This document shows, piece by piece, positions 61,117-64,000 of a stretch of DNA of 64,000 nucleotides. Where the stretch lies: the NCBI GenBank assembly GCA_903909375.1, contig CAIVVM010000036.1, positions 62,001-126,000 of the forward strand. Reading direction: 5' to 3'. The position numbers and the translations under genes are program-made. The notes beneath the pieces were generated by a model, which searched no databases, was not told the origin of the DNA, and worked only from the letters and a program-made list of their open reading frames with translations. This DNA is from an uncultured Alphaproteobacteria bacterium. Its GTDB lineage: Bacteria; Pseudomonadota; Alphaproteobacteria; Caulobacterales; Caulobacteraceae. How positions within the stretch are numbered: position 1 is the first letter of the stretch; each line of letters begins with the position of its first letter.

Positions 61117-62904
61117 TCAGGAACGCCCCCGACGCGCCGCCCGCCTGGCGAACCGGCCCGGCGCCACGAGGTCGGCCGCCGCAACGCTGATCGGCGACGG
61201 GGCGCCCAGGGCCAGAGCGGCCACATGTTCGGCCAGCAGGGGCGCCAATGAGAATCCCCGCGATCCAAATCCTGTCAGCACATAGACCCCGGCCTGATCG
61301 GTCTCGCCGGCGATAGGCGTCATGTCGCGGCTGACAGCCCGCACCGATGCGCGACCCTGGAGGCCAGCCTCCTGCACCGACGCGGCCAACCGGGGCAGGC
61401 GCTCGCGCAGGGTGGCCAGGTTTCGGGCGTGGTCTTCGGGCCGCAGATCAGCGCCCGTGTCGTCACGGTCATGGGTTGACCCGAACAGGATCCCCGATCG
61501 GGTCGCGGTGACATAGCCGCCAAACGCAGCCGCAGATACGACCGCGCCGTCTGTGGTCCAGCTGGCCTGACCGCGAACCCCCGATAGCGGCAAGCCAGGC
61601 GCGAGGCGATCCGTACCCAGCGCCGCAGCCAGGATCACGGCGTCGACCCGAACAATCTCCGCACCCTGCCCGTCCAGCAATCGCCACCCCTCGCCGTCGG
61701 GCTCCAGGGTCGCGACGTGGGCGCATCGGGTTTCGCCGATCCAGGCGATGAGGATAGGCGCTGGATCAACAACCATCGCGTCCGGCTGGTCCAACGCCGG
61801 GCCGAGGCCGGCCTCTCCCATCCGGGCGCTGGCTTCAGGGCCGTTCAGGAGGTTCATGGTCCCCGGAGGAAACAGGTCAGAGTCGGAGATTCGGCCGTAT
61901 CGTTCGAGGTCCCGCGCATCGGTCGCAAACTGCAGTGCGCCCCGGGCGATCACCGCGCCTGTGACCTCGGCATAGAGCTGGCCAGCGCGGGCGAACGCCT
62001 GGGCGAACAGCCCCGCCGCCTCGCCCAGCCCGGCGTCCAGTCGGGGCGTCACCAGCGCGGCAGGATTGCCCGAAGCCCCGGCGCCCGGGCGTTGGGCCTC
62101 GATAACCACGGCCTCGCCGCCCAGCGCACGCACGGCCCGCGCGGCCGAGGCGCCAGCTATACCCCCGCCGACGATCGCCACCCGCTGACGGACGAGGTCT
62201 CCTGGCGTCCCGGCCAGCACCGCCTCCAGCCGTTCGCGTTTGCGTCCGAAGCCGGCCTGCTTCTCCACATTGAAACCGGCGGCGCTCAAGCCCCGGCGCA
62301 CCTGGCCGGCCACCGTGAAGGTCGCCGCCCGGGCCCCAGGCGCCGAGCGGGCGGCGACCAGCGCCAGCACCTCCTCGCGCCACATGTCGGGGTTCAGCGC
62401 CGGGGAGAAGCCATCCAGGAACCAGGCGTCGGCGCATCCGGACCATCCCTGAAGCGCGGCAACCACGTCCATCACGGCCACATCGAGAATCGCCGAGAGG
62501 TGTGGGAACTCCAGGCGATACCGGCCTCGGGTTTGCCCCGGCCACCCGGCGATGAGCGGCGCAACGACCGGCGTCAGCTCCGGCCAGCGCGACAGGGCGC
62601 GCGCCGCATCTTCGGCACTGATCGGAAACGCCTCGATGGAGAAGATATGCAATACCGCACCGGGCGGCCGGGTCTGGCGCCATTGGTCGAGCAGGGCGGC
62701 GATGTTGAGCCCGGCGCCGAACCCCAGCTCGCCCACGACGAATCGCCTGCGGCCCTGCCAGGCGTCCGGCAGGCCGCAGCCGCGCAGGAAGACCGCACGG
62801 GCCTCGGCCAGCCCATCCTCAGTGGAGAAGTAGACATCGCCAAACCGCCGTGATCGCGGTTGCCCGTCAGAGGTCCAGTCGAGTTGGCCGGCGTCTGTGG
62901 TCAT
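61117..62904 (-). CDS. mnmC: Bifunctional tRNA mnm5s2U methyltransferase / oxidoreductase MnmC
   Basis: A 595-residue enzyme for wobble uridine 34 modification. The N-terminal MnmD methyltransferase domain (residues 1-230) has 'VGELGFGAGLNIAALLDQW' (SAM motif) and 'DAWFLDGFSPALNPDMW'. The C-terminal FAD-dependent oxidoreductase domain begins with 'VAIVGGGIAGASAARAVRALGG' and ends with 'YVLTGFGSRGFSLAPLLAEHVA'. It converts cmnm5s2U to nm5s2U and then to mnm5s2U. The domain order is as in E. coli. The start ATG at 62904 is preceded by a short CACCAG stretch; the upstream gene ends 76 bases away, with a terminator between. Confidence 0.94.
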   Translation of the reverse strand: MTTDAGQLDWTSDGQPRSRRFGDVYFSTEDGLAEARAVFLRGCGLPDAWQGRRRFVVGELGFGAGLNIAALLDQWRQTRPPGAVLHIFSIEAFPISAEDAARALSRWPELTPVVAPLIAGWPGQTRGRYRLEFPHLSAILDVAVMDVVAALQGWSGCADAWFLDGFSPALNPDMWREEVLALVAARSAPGARAATFTVAGQVRRGLSAAGFNVEKQAGFGRKRERLEAVLAGTPGDLVRQRVAIVGGGIAGASAARAVRALGGEAVVIEAQRPGAGASGNPAALVTPRLDAGLGEAAGLFAQAFARAGQLYAEVTGAVIARGALQFATDARDLERYGRISDSDLFPPGTMNLLNGPEASARMGEAGLGPALDQPDAMVVDPAPILIAWIGETRCAHVATLEPDGEGWRLLDGQGAEIVRVDAVILAAALGTDRLAPGLPLSGVRGQASWTTDGAVVSAAAFGGYVTATRSGILFGSTHDRDDTGADLRPEDHARNLATLRERLPRLAASVQEAGLQGRASVRAVSRDMTPIAGETDQAGVYVLTGFGSRGFSLAPLLAEHVAALALGAPSPISVAAADLVAPGRFARRAARRGRS

Positions 62905-62920
62905 CTGGTGCTGCGCAACG

Positions 62921-62949
62921 AAAAAGGGCCGCCCCAGAGGGCGGCCCTT
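62921..62949 (-). terminator. Rho-independent terminator after the Ala-rich lipoprotein gene
   Basis: On the minus strand an 11-bp stem (AAGGGCCGCCC with GGGCGGCCCTT, loop TCTG) is followed by T residues. It lies between the Ala-rich gene stop (62981) and the mnmC start (62904). Confidence 0.83.
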
Positions 62950-62980
62950 CCGTAACGCAATTGCGTCGTCGTGAAGTGTA

Positions 62981-63226
62981 TTACTTCGCGGCGGGCGCGG
63001 CCGGGGCGGCGGCGTCGGCAGCCGGGGCGGCCGGAGCAGCAGCGTCGGCAGCCGGAGCGGCGGCAGCGTCGGCAGCGGCGGCCGGAGCGGCCATCGCGTC
63101 GGCAGCCGGAGCAGCAGCGGCTTCAGCAGCGGGGGCTTCGGCGGCGGGGGCTTCTTCCTTCTTCGCGCAGGCAGCGGTGCCCAGGAGGGCGAAAGCGGCG
63201 GCGGCGACGAGCAGTTCCTTGGTCAT
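62981..63226 (-). CDS. Small Ala/Pro-rich lipoprotein
   Basis: An 81-residue protein. The signal peptide ends in a lipobox-like LLGTAAC with Cys20 as the lipidation site. The mature part is almost entirely Ala, Pro, Asp and Glu, with repeated AAPAAD and AAAPAAD units, so it is probably an extended chain in the envelope. The coding DNA consists of degenerate GCC/GCT/GCG repeats. I chose the ATG at 63226, with AAAGGA upstream. The function is unknown; similar small Ala-rich lipoproteins are often abundant envelope proteins, but I cannot assign this one. Confidence 0.7.
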   Translation of the reverse strand: MTKELLVAAAAFALLGTAACAKKEEAPAAEAPAAEAAAAPAADAMAAPAAAADAAAAPAADAAAPAAPAADAAAPAAPAAK

Positions 63227-63435
63227 GTCATAATCCTTTGATCGGAGAGCCATGCGTCGGCTGGACGTCCCCGCCTGATGTCAAAATTAGAACGGGCAAA
63301 CATACCCTTCCGACGCTGTGACCAGAGATACGCTTGGGTTTGGGGGAAAGGCAAGCCATAAAATCACGGAGTTGTGATCACTTTTTATACCTTTGCCCCA
63401 AGGCGACTCCGGCCACCTCAAATACCGTCGCTGTA

Positions 63436-64000
63436 TCAGGCTTCCGCGGGGATATTGGAGAGCAATTCTTCCAGCTCCAGGAAGCTGGGCTGGGCGCCGG
63501 ACGGCACGTTTCCGCGACCGATTTCCACCGAGATCTGGGCGGCGTTGCCATGCAGGTGGGCCACCAGCACGGCCTGGATGATGCGGTAGAAGGCGCCTTC
63601 CTCCTCCACCACGTCCTTCATGCGCGTGCCCATCGGACCCACAAGCCCATAGGCCAGGAACACGCCGAGGAAGGTGCCGACAAGAGCGGAGCCAATCATC
63701 CCACCCAGGACTTCCGGTGGCTCGGTGATCGAACCCATGGTCTTGATCACGCCAAGCACGGCGGCCACGATGCCCAGGGCGGGCAAGGCGTCGGCCAGAT
63801 TGGTGATGGCGTGGCCAGGGCCAAGGGCCTCGTGGTGATGCTTCTCCAGCTGCTTTTCCATCGCATCCTCGACCTGGTGTGGATCCTCCAGGTTCATGGT
63901 CATCATCCGCAGCGTGTCGCAGATGAAATCGATAGCGAAGTGGTCCTTCTGGATCCGCGGGAACCGCGAGAAGATCGAGCTCTCCTGCGGGTTCTCGATG
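63436..64000 (-). CDS. motA: Flagellar motor stator protein MotA, 3' part
   Basis: The C-terminal 187 residues of MotA; the gene continues beyond the window. It contains the cytoplasmic segment 'ESSIFSRFPRIQKDHFAIDFICDTLRMM', and the last two membrane helices with 'ALPALGIVAAVLGVIKTMG' and 'ALVGTFLGVFLAYGLVGPMG' (cited in part), then a tail 'SFLELEELLSNIPAEA'. MotA forms the proton channel with MotB and drives flagellar rotation, consistent with the motile lifestyle suggested by TipF and CpdR. No motB is seen in this window. Confidence 0.93.
   Translation of the reverse strand, partial: IENPQESSIFSRFPRIQKDHFAIDFICDTLRMMTMNLEDPHQVEDAMEKQLEKHHHEALGPGHAITNLADALPALGIVAAVLGVIKTMGSITEPPEVLGGMIGSALVGTFLGVFLAYGLVGPMGTRMKDVVEEEGAFYRIIQAVLVAHLHGNAAQISVEIGRGNVPSGAQPSFLELEELLSNIPAEA

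Noticed and set aside
62981..63226. Short repeats in the Ala-rich gene as a CRISPR or satellite DNA
   Set aside because: The repeats are codon-level GCx/CCx runs in one reading frame with a lipoprotein signal; no regular spacers.

Overview
The window is high-GC DNA with the gene content of an alphaproteobacterium of the Caulobacteraceae, most like Phenylobacterium or Caulobacter. The evidence is a CpdR-type response regulator, a TipF-like degenerate EAL protein, two very large TonB-dependent receptors in tandem, an ileS-lspA-lipoprotein cluster, a MotA stator gene and a methylsuccinyl-CoA dehydrogenase candidate. The genus is inferred from protein resemblance; no 16S gene is present.

Layout. 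0.3-10 kb: TauE/SafE permease, acetyltransferase, serine hydrolase and SDR pair, a broken DUF6265 gene, tadA, a RluB-type pseudouridine synthase, an enoyl-CoA hydratase, rsmD, mutL and a degenerate TraB/GumN protein. 10-17.9 kb: a minus-strand housekeeping run (HAD hydrolase, MaoC, ribF, ileS, lspA, DUF3035 lipoprotein) and a tipF-like gene. 18-27 kb: acyl-CoA and electron-transfer functions (GMC oxidoreductase, hydroxybutyryl-CoA dehydrogenase, etfBA, adenosylcobalamin transferase, two TetR regulators, mcd-like dehydrogenase). 27-44 kb: mixed metabolism (GSTs, Rieske oxygenase, M15 peptidase, GH13 glucosidase, ClpP paralogue, PQQ/heme enzyme, SDR, aminotransferase, MHS transporter, typA, N-formylglutamate amidohydrolase, cpdR).

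44.3-51.4 kb: a 7.1-kb integrated element lies between a 48-bp direct repeat derived from the 3' end of tRNA-Val(GAC). Its minus-strand genes run integrase, unknown protein, excisionase-like HTH, AlpA-like HTH, primase-helicase and terminase small subunit. No capsid, portal, tail, large-terminase or lysis gene is recognised. A 29-bp inverted repeat carrying four copies of one 7-bp motif sits directly after the primase-helicase. This is the layout of a phage-inducible chromosomal island (phage satellite), and it is the most interesting item in the window. It also carries shared arm-type motifs at both ends, a predicted leaderless promoter for the terminase gene, and a plus-strand cargo gene followed in frame, past its amber stop, by more open coding sequence.

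51.5-64 kb: DUF2189 membrane protein, dnaB, a DUF1345 gene remnant, the two TonB receptors each with its own terminator, DUF6491 protein, mnmC, an Ala-rich lipoprotein and the 3' part of motA running off the right edge.

How genes work together: EtfAB would take electrons from acyl-CoA dehydrogenases such as the mcd candidate; mcd, the MaoC protein, the hydroxyacyl-CoA dehydrogenase and the adenosyltransferase (B12 for mutases) are consistent with acyl-CoA or ethylmalonyl-CoA metabolism, although they are not one operon. Decayed gene fragments (DUF6265, ABC exporter, DUF1345) and dispersed palindromic elements mark several gene borders.
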